Notes: generated by a model not told the origin, from the letters alone. A stretch of DNA of 64,000 nt from Fusobacterium gastrosuis (GCF_900095285.1 NZ_LT607734.1:1-64000); one strand, 5' to 3'; shown: positions 10,056 to 20,404, counted from the stretch's first letter. Numbers and translations are program-made.

Positions 10056-10616
10056 ATGAAATTTGAAACTCAAAGATTAATTTTACGCGATTGGAAAATT
10101 GAAGATGCTGAAGATTTATTTAAAGTTGCAAGTGATGCTGATGTTGCTCTTCCTTGTGGTTGGAAGCCACATGAAAATATAGAAGAATGTAAACATATTA
10201 TTAAAGATATGTTCCTAACAGATCCATACACTTATGCAGTTTGTCTAAAAGAAAATAATATAGCCATAGGTTGTATTGCAATAATTCCTCAAAATATTAG
10301 TCGCCTTAATTTAAAAAATGAAAATGAAGTTGAACTTGGATGCTGGATAGGAAAAGAATTCTGGGGAAGAGGCCTTATGGTTGAAGCAATGAATGTACTT
10401 ATTGATTTTGCTTTTAACGAGCTGAATGTAGAAAACATTTATTGTGGATATTCAGATGGCAACAGTAAGTCAAAAAGATTACAAGAAAAATGTGGTTTCG
10501 TACATCTATACACAGAGGAAGCCCATTTATATAAAACCTTAAATGAGATTAGAATACATCATGTCAATATTTTAACGAAAGATAGCTGGAGAAAAAATGG
10601 AAATTATAAGAAGTAA
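10056..10616 (+). CDS. GNAT family N-acetyltransferase (RimJ/RimL-like)
   Basis: Acetyl-CoA dependent transferase, 186 residues, of the RimJ/RimL subgroup that acetylates protein N-termini, amines or antibiotics; the substrate is unknown. It begins with the subgroup's typical FETQRLILRDWKIEDAEDL. The acetyl-CoA-binding loop is CWIGKEFWGRGLMVEA (Q/RxxGxG/A pattern). It continues with NVENIYCGYSDGNSKSKRLQEKCGF, the usual motif in which a bound partner's side chain contacts CoA. AAGGAGGG precedes the ATG. The 3' end overlaps the next gene by 20 nt, suggesting co-translation. Confidence 0.85.
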   Translation: MKFETQRLILRDWKIEDAEDLFKVASDADVALPCGWKPHENIEECKHIIKDMFLTDPYTYAVCLKENNIAIGCIAIIPQNISRLNLKNENEVELGCWIGKEFWGRGLMVEAMNVLIDFAFNELNVENIYCGYSDGNSKSKRLQEKCGFVHLYTEEAHLYKTLNEIRIHHVNILTKDSWRKNGNYKK

Positions 10617-11369
10617 AGATAATAAAATTGTGAAAGAGTTAAAAAAATTAAAGCAAAAAAATATAGAGATCTTACAAATAAATTTTTAGCAGAGGGTATA
10701 AAATTTTTAGATTATATAGAGTATATTCCAGAGCTAATAATTGCAAGAGAAGATATGATTGATAATTCTATATTCTTAAAAAAAATTAAAAATTTTAATA
10801 CAAAAATTTTATATTTAGATGAAAAAATATTCAATGAACTTTCAGCTCAAGAAAATTCTCAGGGAGTCATTATTCAATATCAAAAAAAAGAAGGAAATTT
10901 AGATAGTATATCAAACGATATTATTGTTTTAGATGATATTTCTGACCCAGGTAATTTAGGAACTATAATAAGAGTATGTGATGCAACTAATTTTAAAGAT
11001 ATAATACTAACTAAAGGTTCTGTTGATGCGTATAATGACAAAGTTATTCGAGCTTCTATGGGCTCTATTTTAAATGTAAATTTGATATATTTGGATAGAA
11101 ATTTCATAATTAACTTATTAGTAGAAAAAAAATATAACACTTTTATTACATATTTAGATAAAACTGCTGTATCTTATAATAAAATAAAACTTCAAAATAA
11201 AAATGCCATAGTTATGGGAAATGAAGGAAGAGGAGTTGGGAATGATTTCTTAGAAATTCTACACACAAAGACAATCATTCCAATTTTAGGCAATGCTGAA
11301 TCTTTAAATGTTGCTATTGCAAGTTCTTTAATGTTGTATAAATTTAGAGAATTACAAAATATTTTTTAA
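10597..11369 (+). CDS. SpoU/TrmH-family RNA 2'-O-methyltransferase, one frameshift
   Basis: SPOUT-fold methyltransferase acting on 23S rRNA or tRNA ribose; the exact target is not deducible. The N-terminal substrate-binding part (MEIIRSKDNKIVKELKKL, then NKFLAEGIKFLDYIEY) resembles YsgA/RlmB-type proteins. The catalytic domain has the three SpoU motifs: LDDISDPGNLGTIIRVCDA (motif 1), IVMGNEGRGVGNDFLE (motif 2) and IPILGNAESLNVAIASSLM (motif 3). The frame breaks near 10655, where an A run one base too short interrupts QKKYRDLTNKF. The start at 10597 lies inside the GNAT gene. Confidence 0.85.
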
Positions 11370-11414
11370 AAAAAATACAGCTAAAATTTAATAAATTATG
11401 CTTTCACATGAAAT

Positions 11415-11438
11415 AAAAGGGACTGATAAGTCCCTTTT
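11415..11438. terminator. Bidirectional terminator
   Basis: AAAAGGGAC / GTCCCTTTT, a 9-bp stem with a 6-nt loop and flanking A and T runs, between the convergent methylase and kinase genes. It overlaps the stop codon of the minus-strand gene. Confidence 0.9.
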
Positions 11439-12356
11439 AATCTATCAATTTTATTAAGCTCAAGTAACTTTTTTCTTCTATATCTAAAGCTTTTTCATAG
11501 GCTTTTTCAATTTTTTCTTTATACAACCTTAAGGCAATAAAAGTCAAAGCCATTTTTCTACATGCTAAATTCAAAAGTTTTATTTCTTCCTTTTTTATTT
11601 TTCTATGTCTAGAATAATTATTTAAAAAATCTCTTATCAAATCATACTCTTTTTGAAAACTGTACTCTTTTATCTTTATCCAAAAATTTATAACTATTGC
11701 TAAATCATAAACATAAGGTCCATAATAACTCTCATTGAAATCTATAATCCCATTTATATGTCCATCTTTTACAATAACATTGTCAGGAAATATATCTGCA
11801 TGAATTATTCCTTTTGGCAAAGTATTAAAATCTATATTTTTTAATTCCTCATATATTGAAAAAATTTTTTCTTTCTCATTAAAATCTATTTTTGACTTCT
11901 CTATTTCTGACATATAAAAATCTAAGTCTATTCTTGATTTTCGGTTATAATTTCTGACTCTTTCTTCAGAATATCTATGAAATTTCCCTAAATACCATGC
12001 TATCTCTCGTAAAACTCCCTGATCTATCTTGTCTAAAGTTTCACCTTGTATGAAACTAAACAGTGTAAATTTAAGTGTTCCATATTCTTCAATATACAAG
12101 CCTCTCTGACTTTTTATAATTTGAGGAACAGGTATAAAATCAGCAATTGTTTCTAATAATTTTAATTCCTCTTCTTCTTCAAATAAGTTTCTATCAGCCT
12201 CATATATTCTTAAAACATATCTTTCAGCATCACTATATATTAAAAAATTAGAGTTTAAGATACCTATATTTATAAACTCTATTTTTTTATTTCTAAATTA
12301 TATATTTCTTCAATATATTTTTTTTCTTTATATTTTAGTTCAGTATAAACACCCAT
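11437..12356 (-). CDS. Homoserine kinase-like APH-fold phosphotransferase, one frameshift
   Basis: Aminoglycoside-phosphotransferase/choline-kinase fold protein. The N-terminus MGVYTELKYKEKKYIEEIY, followed by INIGILNSNFLIYSDAERYVL, closely follows type II homoserine kinases (ThrB2), where GxENSNF is a signature. The catalytic loop is HADIFPDNVIVKDG and the metal-binding aspartate lies in GIIDFNESYYGPYVYDLA. The frame breaks near 12295, where a run of 7 A needs 8 to join NLEIKK to IEFINIG. Repaired length is about 306 residues. It begins 14 nt after the cardiolipin synthase stop. No threonine genes are adjacent, so the substrate is inferred from sequence style only; another small alcohol is possible. 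Confidence 0.68.
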
Positions 12357-12370
12357 TTGTACTCCTTATT

Positions 12371-13822
12371 TTACAGAACTGGAGATAACAACCTCAAAAT
12401 TGATTCCTTTATTCTTATAAAAATACTTCTTTGTTCAAAATCTTCAAAATCCAGCTTTTTAGAATCATTTATATCTCTATAAAATTGATTTTTAAACTCT
12501 ACTGCTGTTGACTTTTCATATACATTCACATTTATTTCAAAATTCAAATATAAACTTCTGTAATCAAAATTACAAGTCCCAATACTGACAATTTCATTAT
12601 CCACTATAATAACTTTAGAATGTAAAAATCCTTTTTCATATCTATACACAGATGCTCCTATTTTTAGAAGTTCTCCCACATAAAATTGATTTACCCAATA
12701 TATGAACAAATGATCGGCTCTATTTGGTATCATTATCTTTACATCTATTCCAGACATAATTGCTGTTTTTAAAGCATCAAGTAAAGAATCATCTGGAACA
12801 AAATAAGGTGTTTGAATAAGAATAGAAGTATTTGCTGTTTGAATTAACTTTAAAAAATTATCTCTTAAGGTCCTAAATTCATAATTTGGTCCTGAACTTA
12901 CCACTTGAATATTTTTCAAATTTTTATCTTCTTTTATATCCAATTCCTCTTTTAAAAACTCTAAATATTCATATTTAGTCTTATCATATTTTATTTCTTG
13001 TTTCTTAGTTACTCCCAAAATAAAATGAAATTCTCTTTCTAAATCAATAACAGTATCTCCTATAATTTTTATAGAAGTGTCCCTCCAATAACCCATATCG
13101 GAATTTCCTAAATATTCATCTCCTATATTCATTCCACCTATAAACGCAATCTTACTATCAATAATAGTTATTTTCCTATGATCTCTATAATTTATTCTGA
13201 CATTGAATAGAGGAATATGTGTTCTAAAGAAAAAATTAATTTCTACTCCTGAATTTTTAAAAAATTTTATTAATTTATTATTGGCACGATTTACCCCGTC
13301 TATCATTAAATTTATCTTTATTCCTTGCTTAGCCTTTTCTACTAAAAGCTGTGCTATTTCTTTCCCTATATTATCAAATTTAAAAATGAAGTATTCCATA
13401 TTTATAGAAATTTTTGCATTTTTTATTTCTTCCTTCAAACTATCAAAAAAATCTATTCCTTCATTATAAATATCTATTGTATTATTCATATTTAAAGAAT
13501 TATTAGATGTGCTGTGTAGATATGTTAAAAGCCCTTTCCATCTCTTTAATTCTTCTTTTTCAGATTTTGAAATATCTCTATCTAATCGAATTTTGTTTCT
13601 TTTATAGAACTTATTGGCAACTCTCTCTTTTGTAAAACTCATTCCTAAAAATAAATATACAAAAAACCCAACATATGGGAATATTGTTAAAATAAATATC
13701 CAAAGAATTGTATAAAGTGGATTTCTTTTTTCCATCAAAACTATTACCACTATAAAGAACAAGTTTGCTATCCAAACATAATTTAAAAACAGTTCAAATA
13801 TATTTAAAGCTAGATTTAACAT
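12371..13822 (-). CDS. cls: Cardiolipin synthase (phospholipase D family)
   Basis: Inner-membrane enzyme joining phosphatidylglycerol molecules to cardiolipin. 483 residues, the usual bacterial Cls length. Two N-terminal membrane helices (residues about 5-30 and 35-60, the second WIFILTIFPYVGFFVYLFLG) are followed by two HKD motifs: DHRKITIIDSKIAFIGGMN near residue 215 and HSKVIIVDNEIVSIGTCNFD near residue 400. SSGPNYEFRTLRDNFL marks the linker before the second domain. It is probably transcribed with the downstream homoserine-kinase-like gene, 14 nt away. Confidence 0.95.
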   Translation of the reverse strand: MLNLALNIFELFLNYVWIANLFFIVVIVLMEKRNPLYTILWIFILTIFPYVGFFVYLFLGMSFTKERVANKFYKRNKIRLDRDISKSEKEELKRWKGLLTYLHSTSNNSLNMNNTIDIYNEGIDFFDSLKEEIKNAKISINMEYFIFKFDNIGKEIAQLLVEKAKQGIKINLMIDGVNRANNKLIKFFKNSGVEINFFFRTHIPLFNVRINYRDHRKITIIDSKIAFIGGMNIGDEYLGNSDMGYWRDTSIKIIGDTVIDLEREFHFILGVTKKQEIKYDKTKYEYLEFLKEELDIKEDKNLKNIQVVSSGPNYEFRTLRDNFLKLIQTANTSILIQTPYFVPDDSLLDALKTAIMSGIDVKIMIPNRADHLFIYWVNQFYVGELLKIGASVYRYEKGFLHSKVIIVDNEIVSIGTCNFDYRSLYLNFEINVNVYEKSTAVEFKNQFYRDINDSKKLDFEDFEQRSIFIRIKESILRLLSPVL

Positions 13823-13975
13823 TTTGTATCACCTCAAATTTCCTATATCTTATCATTGTTTTACATATTTTTAAAGTTTTAAAAAGAATTTATTTAATAT
13901 TTTAAATTATAGATAATTTGTTTTATTTATGATAAAATATATTTTGAAGAATAAATATTAAATAGGAGGGGAAAA

Positions 13976-15744
13976 ATGTCAAATTCTATTTTAAAAAGTG
14001 ACCAGAAAAAGTTCAATATTTTTCTTGGTGAATTTTTAAATAAGCTTAGTAATACACCTACTACTCAAATGATTTCAAAAGAGTTATTTGCTATGAAGAA
14101 AAAAGACTATGTTTTAATAAATAATAATCTCTCTCTTCCAGAATTATCTCAAAATTTATTAGATGATATCATTCTTGAAAAAGACGAAATTTTTGAAATT
14201 TTAAATAAACTTTTTTCAAAAAATTCCAAATATAATAATAGTTTTCATAAAGCATTGCTAGATTCAAATTTATTCTCAACTATTATTAGTTCTAACTATG
14301 ATTCAATTTTTGAAGACTATTTTTTTGATTTATTGAATAAACAAACTCCTTTTTCTATAAATAAAGATGAGGTTAATAAAATTTCATTTTATAAATTATA
14401 TGGAGATTTTAACATTCCTGATAAGTTTGTCTTGTCTACACAAGATATTAAAAGACTAAAAATCTTAGACTTCTATACTCCATTTTGGAGAAAAATATCA
14501 GATGACTTATGTAAAAATCCTACTATACTTTTTGGAATAAACTTTAGTGATTCAACAACTTTAGGTATACTAGACTTTATTTTTTCAAAAATAAAAAAAC
14601 AACATCAACCTGTATATCTTTATAGTGATACTGCAATAAATTCAGAAATTACCCAAAATTTTATTGACACTTATTCAATTACAGTTATAGAAGGAAAAAT
14701 GGATGAATTTTTAAATATTATTAAAAATTATTTCCCAGATTTACAAAAAGAAGAAGGTGATGCTCCTCTGATGGAGTATGCCTAACTAAAGAGGAAGAAA
14801 TTCCTCAAATAATTGAAACAAAAGAAACTTCTCCAGAAATTTTTCCTCAATTACCATTTCAAAGTGAAGAGGTTAAAAATAATTCTATAATAGAAAATAA
14901 TGATGTGTCTGAAATAAGAGAACCTGTTATAATTTCTCTAGATGAAAATGATTTTTTAGAAACTGCAACTGAAAAAAAATATAAAAAATTGGCTTTAGAT
15001 AAATTCCCAATAAAATATAGCCTTTTTTCAAAGTATGTTTCTCCAGATAAAATAATTAATTTGGGTACTACTGAAGTAGATTTTGGATTTGAAAAACTAG
15101 CAAATGTTCAAGTTAGACTACTTGAATATCCTAAATTTAATATGATTGAATTTAAAAAAAGAGAGTTCAAGATTTCTTTAGGAGTACATGAAAAAGGAAC
15201 TATCTTACTTCGTTCCAATGATATGTTTGAATATGAAATATATAAGGATGTAAAAAATAGCAGACTTAAAGTTATTTTAGAATTTCTAATTAATTTATTT
15301 TCTGGTGCTTCTATTAAATTTCATCTTTCTAATGTCATATGTGATATACATTTTTTCAATCATAATGAAAGTTTTAAATTTAAAACTATCTTAGACACTT
15401 TAAATAGCTATGAAAACTTAGTAAAAGTTTATTCTTTGAATAAAAATAAGGACTTATCTAGTTCTAATAGTTCTTTTTATGATTTATGTATACTTGATTT
15501 ATCTCTAGCTTCTCAGCCAATAGATACTTGGATAAATCTATCTATAAATAATATTTACAATTTAAAAATAGGAGATCTTTTGGTCATAAATAGAATTCAT
15601 AAGTTTAATTTAAAAAATATAGCTTTTAACTTAGTTGAAAAAATTGAATTAAAAAATCCTTTGGAAGAAAAAGAGTTAAGGAATAATAGAGTTCAATTAA
15701 ACAACAGAACAGTTAAAATAAGTTTTGAAAAGATAAAAAAGTAG
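13976..15744 (+). CDS. SIR2-like domain protein with unknown C-terminal domain, one frameshift
   Basis: About 590 residues when the single break near 14766 is repaired; one extra T would give GDAPSDGVCLTKEEE. Residues 1-260 resemble the SIR2_2 family of prokaryotic defence and signalling proteins: TIISSNYDSIFEDYF corresponds to the NYD motif, YKLYGDF to the KLHGD motif, and ILFGINFSDS to the GYSFxD strand. The catalytic His of HGD is Tyr here, and the N-terminal glycine-rich GAGxS loop is not visible, so NAD cleavage is doubtful. A Glu/Pro-rich linker then leads to about 280 residues I cannot assign (VDFGFEKLANVQVRL onwards). AGGAGGGG precedes the ATG. The next gene, a RelA/SpoT-type synthetase, starts 15 nt downstream, so the two form an operon. 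Confidence 0.65.
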
Positions 15745-15759
15745 TAAAGGAGCTTATTA

Positions 15760-16542
15760 ATGTACAATCATTTAGATAAACAACAATTTTTTAAAGAATT
15801 TTCAATTGATGAAAACTATTTTAATTCAACTGGTTTAGATTGGGAAGAACTTGTAAAAATTTATAATGACTATACTTCACTTGTCAGTTTATTAGAAAAA
15901 GAGGCTGGACATATAGTTTCTAAGTTAATTGATGTTTCTTCTGTGCACTCTGTTAGAAGAAGAGTTAAAAAGCCAACTCATTTAATTGAAAAAATCATTA
16001 GAAAAGGAAAAAAATATAAAGATAAAAATATTTCTGTCGAAAATTATAAAGAAATTGTAACTGATTTAATTGGTATTAGAGTTCTTCACTTATTCAAAGA
16101 CGATTGGAGAAATATCCACAATGAAATCATTGATTTATGGGATTTACAAGAAACTCCTCAAGTTAATGTAAGAAGAGGAGATTACAATATGGCTCAATTC
16201 GAGGAAAGTATAAAAGACTTGAATTGTGAAATCATAGTTAGAGAACACGGATATAGATCTGTACACTATTTAATTAGAATAAATATTACAAAATCAGTTA
16301 ATATCTTAGTTGAAATTCAAGTGAGAACAGTTTTTGAAGAGGCTTGGAGTGAAATAGATCATATCATGAGATATCCCTATGATGTTGATAACCCTATAAT
16401 CACTGAATATTTAGGTATATTTAATCGTATTGTTGGTTCTGCCGATGAAATGGGAACTTTTTTAAAAAAAGTAAAAAAGAATTTTTCTAATAATAAAGAT
16501 ATCCCAGATTTAGAAAGAGAATTAGATATGAAATTTAGATAA
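15760..16542 (+). CDS. RelA/SpoT-domain small alarmone synthetase
   Basis: 260-residue single-domain GTP pyrophosphokinase-type protein without HD hydrolase or TGS/ACT domains. Synthetase motifs look intact: VRRRVKKPTHLIEKIIRKG (basic ATP-binding stretch), YKEIVTDLIGIRVLHLF with the Mg-binding Asp, REHGYRSVHYLIR (the GYRSxH G-loop), and LVEIQVRTVFEEAWSEIDH with the catalytic Glu. The conserved C-terminal helix region (IFNRIVGSADEMGTFL) follows. AAAGGAG precedes the ATG, 15 nt after the SIR2-like gene, and a terminator follows. The product could be pppGpp/ppGpp, or (as for toxic small alarmone synthetases) pApp or tRNA pyrophosphorylation; sequence alone does not decide. Confidence 0.85.
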   Translation: MYNHLDKQQFFKEFSIDENYFNSTGLDWEELVKIYNDYTSLVSLLEKEAGHIVSKLIDVSSVHSVRRRVKKPTHLIEKIIRKGKKYKDKNISVENYKEIVTDLIGIRVLHLFKDDWRNIHNEIIDLWDLQETPQVNVRRGDYNMAQFEESIKDLNCEIIVREHGYRSVHYLIRINITKSVNILVEIQVRTVFEEAWSEIDHIMRYPYDVDNPIITEYLGIFNRIVGSADEMGTFLKKVKKNFSNNKDIPDLERELDMKFR

Positions 16543-16584
16543 ATAAAAAAACTATAAAAATATATTATTTCTATATAAATATAA

Positions 16585-16642
16585 AAGGGCTAGTTAAAGT
16601 GCTAAAATCTTATCTCTAAAATTTTGACACTTTATAGCCCTT
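16585..16642. terminator. Long-stem bidirectional terminator
   Basis: AAGGGCTA (16585-16592) pairs with TAGCCCTT (16635-16642), and TAAAGTG pairs internally with CACTTTA. A T-rich tail follows on both sides. It separates the alarmone-synthetase gene from the convergent oxoprolinase operon. Confidence 0.85.
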
Positions 16643-16652
16643 ATTTTTATAC

Positions 16653-17666
16653 TTATTTTAATCGATTTCCAAATAATTTTTTTAAAACCTTTAATTCTTT
16701 TTCAGAATATCTTTTTTTATTAGCAATATTTAAACTATCCCTTATCTCATCCAATTTTTTATAAAAATTAATGTATTCTTGCTGTGCTTCTTCGATATCT
16801 AACTGCTTAAATTTAATTTTGTGTCCAAAAGACATTTGAGCTAATTTAGGTAAATCTGCTTTTATAACTGTTCCTATTTTAGTGTATCCACCTGTTGTTT
16901 GTCTGTCTGCTAACAATATTATTGGCTTACCATTTCCTGGAACCTGTATCGAACCGAATACTGCTGCATCTGATATTATATCTGCTTTATCTTTGTGTTC
17001 TATTGCTTCCCCTTCCAATCTCATTCCCATTCTATCAGCTTCTTTAGTTACTTCATATTCGCTTGTTAAAAAAGTATCTATACCTTTTTTGGTAAAATAA
17101 TCATCTTGAGGTCCTAAAACAATTTTAATTTCTTCAAAATTAGAATAAGATGGAATATATTTAGAGTTTAAGCTTCTTCTTTTTTTTATAATTTTAGGAT
17201 TCTTTATTTCAATTATATCTCCCATTTTTAATTGTCTTCCATTAAAGCCACCCAATTTTGATTTTAGAAGAGTAGATTTACTTCCATTAACAAATGGAAC
17301 ATCTATTTCTCCAGCAAAAGCTATATAAGCTCTTGCACCTGCTTTTATATTTGAAAAAGAAAGTATGTCACCTTTTCTTATGTTTACACTGGTCCACATA
17401 GCTATATCTTGATTATTGATTTTAGGTGTTAAATTAGCACCTGTTATTGCTATCGTGATATCAAAATCAAATTCTAAAGATGGTCCCAAATAAGGAATTT
17501 CCAAAACAGCATTATTTTTATCTGCATCTACAAGAAAATTCCCAACTGTGAATGCAAATTCATCCATTACTCCAGAAACAGGAATTCCATATTGTTGATA
17601 TCCTATTCTTCCTATATCTTGGACAGTTACACACAAACCAGGCTTTTGTACTCTTATACTAGGCAT
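16653..17666 (-). CDS. pxpC: 5-oxoprolinase subunit PxpC (KipA family)
   Basis: Large subunit of the ATP-dependent PxpABC 5-oxoprolinase, which opens pyroglutamate to glutamate. 337 residues of the biotin-dependent carboxyltransferase-like (AHS2) fold. It opens IRVQKPGLCVTVQDIGRIGYQQYGIP and has FVGS-like PFVNGSKSTL, LGGFNGRQLKMGD, the EADRMGMRLEG segment and the nucleotide-contact-like ILLADRQTTGGYTKIGTV. Its start overlaps pxpB by 8 nt. It is the last gene of the operon. It was formerly annotated as KipA or an allophanate hydrolase subunit. Confidence 0.93.
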   Translation of the reverse strand: MPSIRVQKPGLCVTVQDIGRIGYQQYGIPVSGVMDEFAFTVGNFLVDADKNNAVLEIPYLGPSLEFDFDITIAITGANLTPKINNQDIAMWTSVNIRKGDILSFSNIKAGARAYIAFAGEIDVPFVNGSKSTLLKSKLGGFNGRQLKMGDIIEIKNPKIIKKRRSLNSKYIPSYSNFEEIKIVLGPQDDYFTKKGIDTFLTSEYEVTKEADRMGMRLEGEAIEHKDKADIISDAAVFGSIQVPGNGKPIILLADRQTTGGYTKIGTVIKADLPKLAQMSFGHKIKFKQLDIEEAQQEYINFYKKLDEIRDSLNIANKKRYSEKELKVLKKLFGNRLK

Positions 17667-18405
17667 TTAACTCACCTCTTTTTATTCTACGAATTTTTAC
17701 AGTATATTTCCCTTCTTGAACTTCTTTTTCAATTTTTTTATATTCTGCTTCATCAATTGAAATATATCTGATATAGTCACCTGAGCTTATATAAACTGGT
17801 GTACTACTTTCAGGGTTATACAATTTTAACGGTGTTCTTCCTATTATTCTCCATCCTCCTGGTGAAAGTGAAGGATACATCCCTGTTTGTTTTCCTGCTA
17901 TCCCTACTGAACCCGGAAATATTTGTAATCTCGGACTTTCTAATCTAGGTGTCGCTATTTTTTCACTCATTCCTCCAAGATATGTAAATCCCGGCATAAA
18001 ACCTAGCATATATACTAAATAGTCAGTCCCTGTATGAATTTTTATTACTTCTTCTTTAGTTAGATTGTTATGCTTAGCAACATATTCTAAATCAGGTCCA
18101 TACTCGTCATTATATAAAGTTGGTATTTCAATTAAGGTTATTTCATCTGATTCTGTTGATTCTGAGGCTAATTTAAGCAAGTCCTCTACCTTAGATTTTA
18201 ATTCTTTATAAGAAATTTTACATGGGTCATAACTTACAAGCATTGAACAATAAGTTGGAACCATTTCAATCAGCCCATCTATATTTTGCTCTTTCAAATC
18301 TTCTATCATTTTCCTAATTTTTTTATTAATTTCAGGAGAAATCTCATTTCCAAATTGTATTACAAATGAGCAATCACCTGCTAATAAAAATTTAATATCT
18401 CCCAT
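17659..18405 (-). CDS. pxpB: 5-oxoprolinase subunit PxpB (KipI family)
   Basis: Partner of PxpC in the 5-oxoprolinase complex (AHS1 fold). I chose the ATG at 18405 (MGDIKFLLAGDCSFVIQFG) because GAGGTGG lies upstream; a GTG 9 nt earlier overlaps that site. Family landmarks are the ETRP-like ITLIEIPTLYNDEYGPDLE segment, HTGTDYLVYMLGFMPGFTYLGG, the ATPRLESPR loop, PGSVGIAGKQTGMYP and GGWRIIGRTP. It lies just after the Nramp-like transporter gene and overlaps pxpC by 8 nt. Confidence 0.94.
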   Translation of the reverse strand: MGDIKFLLAGDCSFVIQFGNEISPEINKKIRKMIEDLKEQNIDGLIEMVPTYCSMLVSYDPCKISYKELKSKVEDLLKLASESTESDEITLIEIPTLYNDEYGPDLEYVAKHNNLTKEEVIKIHTGTDYLVYMLGFMPGFTYLGGMSEKIATPRLESPRLQIFPGSVGIAGKQTGMYPSLSPGGWRIIGRTPLKLYNPESSTPVYISSGDYIRYISIDEAEYKKIEKEVQEGKYTVKIRRIKRGELNA

Positions 18406-18416
18406 TTTTACCACCT

Positions 18417-19604
18417 CTAACTATTAAATAATGTCATTAAACTCTTTAATGAAGTCATTCCTATATAAGCTGTAAAAATTACAACTACCCATCCAAGCAA
18501 GAATAATATTTGTGAATGCTTATATTCATTAACTATGCTCTTCTTTTTACTTGCAACTAAAGCTATGGCTAAAGTTATAGGAAGTATTAATCCATTTAGT
18601 GAACCTGCAAGCACAAGAAGTTTTGCTGGTTTTCCTAATACTGTTAAAATAAAAGTAGATGATACTATAAATAATATAATGAATAAATTTTCATATTTAG
18701 CTACAATTTTAAATAAAGTTTTTAAGAAAGATACGCTCGTATATGCTGCTCCAACTATTGATGTCAATGCAGCAGCTAAAAATACTAAACCAAATATCTT
18801 ATATCCCAATGTACCTGCTGCTATTTTAAAGGCATCTGCTGCAGGATTTGCAGGATCTAGGTCATGTCCTAAAGTAACTACTCCTAAAACTGCAAGAAAT
18901 AAGAAAATTCTTACTACTGTTGCAACTCCTATTCCAAGCATTGCTGATCTATTTACTTGGTCCAAATTTTCTTCTCCAACAATTCCAGCATCTATAAGTC
19001 TATGCCCACCTGAGAAAATAATATATCCTCCAACTGTTCCACCTATAAGAGTTATTATTGCCATAAAATTAATTTGAGATGGCATAAAAGTTTCTCTTGC
19101 CGCCATCGCAACCGGTGGATTTGTGGAAAATGCTACATATCCTATAAGAAGTATCATCATTGCCCCCAGAATTTGTGTCATTTTGTCCATAATCTTTGAA
19201 CCATTTTTAGAAACAAATATAATAACTCCTAAAGCACCACTTATAATTGCTCCTGTTGTCAAATCTAGGTCAAAAACAACTTGGAATCCCAATGCTGCCC
19301 CTCCAACATTTCCTATATTAAATGCAAGTCCTCCTAAACATACCAAAAAAGTAATAAAATATCCTAATCCTGGAAATACTGCATTTGCTAAATCTTGTCC
19401 TCTTTTTTTAGAAACTGCCAGAATTCTCCATACATTTAATTGTGCTATAAAAGACATAATTACAGAAATTGCTATTACAAAGGCAAAAGTAGCTCCCATA
19501 TCTTTAGTAAACTTTGCAGTTTGAGTCATAAAACCTGGTCCTATTGCCGATGTTGCCATTAAAAATGCTGCCCCTAGAAGTACTGAAAGATTTTTATTTT
19601 TCAT
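18417..19604 (-). CDS. Nramp-related transporter (YcsG-like) of the oxoprolinase operon
   Basis: Integral membrane protein of about 395 residues with around 11 hydrophobic helices, distantly related to Nramp metal transporters. The metal-binding motifs are absent: the DPGN of helix 1 reads GPGF (in SAIGPGFMTQTA), and the helix-6 MPH region reads IGGTVGGYIIFSGGHR. It therefore probably does not carry Mn2+ or Fe2+. Bacillus subtilis ycsG occupies the same place beside ycsF and kipIA, so uptake of 5-oxoproline or a related acid is a reasonable inference. The start at 19604 has GGGAGAG 8 nt upstream; a GTG 9 nt earlier abuts that site. It lies 26 nt from the pxpA stop. Confidence 0.82.
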   Translation of the reverse strand: MKNKNLSVLLGAAFLMATSAIGPGFMTQTAKFTKDMGATFAFVIAISVIMSFIAQLNVWRILAVSKKRGQDLANAVFPGLGYFITFLVCLGGLAFNIGNVGGAALGFQVVFDLDLTTGAIISGALGVIIFVSKNGSKIMDKMTQILGAMMILLIGYVAFSTNPPVAMAARETFMPSQINFMAIITLIGGTVGGYIIFSGGHRLIDAGIVGEENLDQVNRSAMLGIGVATVVRIFLFLAVLGVVTLGHDLDPANPAADAFKIAAGTLGYKIFGLVFLAAALTSIVGAAYTSVSFLKTLFKIVAKYENLFIILFIVSSTFILTVLGKPAKLLVLAGSLNGLILPITLAIALVASKKKSIVNEYKHSQILFLLGWVVVIFTAYIGMTSLKSLMTLFNS

Positions 19605-19630
19605 ATATTGCACTCTCCCTAATTTATATT

Positions 19631-20404
19631 TTATTTTATAAATTTATTTAAAGATTGAACTTCAATTCCACTTTCAATCAATGATTTTCTTATTTTTTCA
19701 ACAAATTCAATAGCTTTTGGATTATCTCCATGTACACATATTGAATCTGCATTTATATCAATTTCTTCACCATTTACAGCTGTTACTTTTTTAGTTTTTA
19801 CCATTTTTATTACTCTTGCTATCGCTTCATCTGGATCTTTTACAAAAGCTCCAGGCAATTTTCTATTCACTAAAGTTCCGTCTGCATTATATCCTCTATC
19901 AGCAAAAACTTCCTCAGCTACTCTCAATCCTCTTCTTTTTGCTTCTTTAGCCATATAGCTTCCACTTAAAATCATTACAATTATATTTTTATCAAATTGC
20001 TCTATTCCATCTAAAACTGCATCTGCAAGTTTAGGATCTACTGCTGCTGAATTATAAAAGCCTCCATGTAATTTCATATGTTGAATTTTAACTCCATTAG
20101 CTTTTGCAAATCCTTCTAAAGCACCTAATTGATACAACATATATGCTCTTGCTTCATCTGGTGTTATATCCATTTTTCTTCTTCCAAATCCCAATAGATC
20201 TGGATATCCTGGATGAGCACCGATTTCTACTCCATTTTCTTTTGCAAATTTGACTGTCTTGTCCATTATAAGAGGATCACCTGCATGCCAGCCACAAGCT
20301 ACATTTACACTTGTAACACATTTCATAATCTCTTCATCTAATCCCATCTTATAACTTCCAAATCCTTCACCAATATCACTGTTTAAATCTACATAGTATT
20401 TCAT
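19631..20404 (-). CDS. pxpA: 5-oxoprolinase subunit PxpA (LamB/YcsF family)
   Basis: 257-residue TIM-barrel-like subunit that binds 5-oxoproline in the PxpABC complex. The opening [19 protein letters not shown] is the family signature. It is followed by [55 protein letters not shown] and ICVHGDNP, all highly conserved. It is the first gene of the pxpA-ycsG-pxpB-pxpC operon, with AAGGAGGG before the ATG. Confidence 0.96.
   Translation of the reverse strand: MKYYVDLNSDIGEGFGSYKMGLDEEIMKCVTSVNVACGWHAGDPLIMDKTVKFAKENGVEIGAHPGYPDLLGFGRRKMDITPDEARAYMLYQLGALEGFAKANGVKIQHMKLHGGFYNSAAVDPKLADAVLDGIEQFDKNIIVMILSGSYMAKEAKRRGLRVAEEVFADRGYNADGTLVNRKLPGAFVKDPDEAIARVIKMVKTKKVTAVNGEEIDINADSICVHGDNPKAIEFVEKIRKSLIESGIEVQSLNKFIK

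Noticed and set aside
18535-19524. Long plus-strand frames opposite the Nramp-like gene
   Set aside because: They are complements of hydrophobic codons of a real transporter; no ribosome-binding site or recognisable protein.
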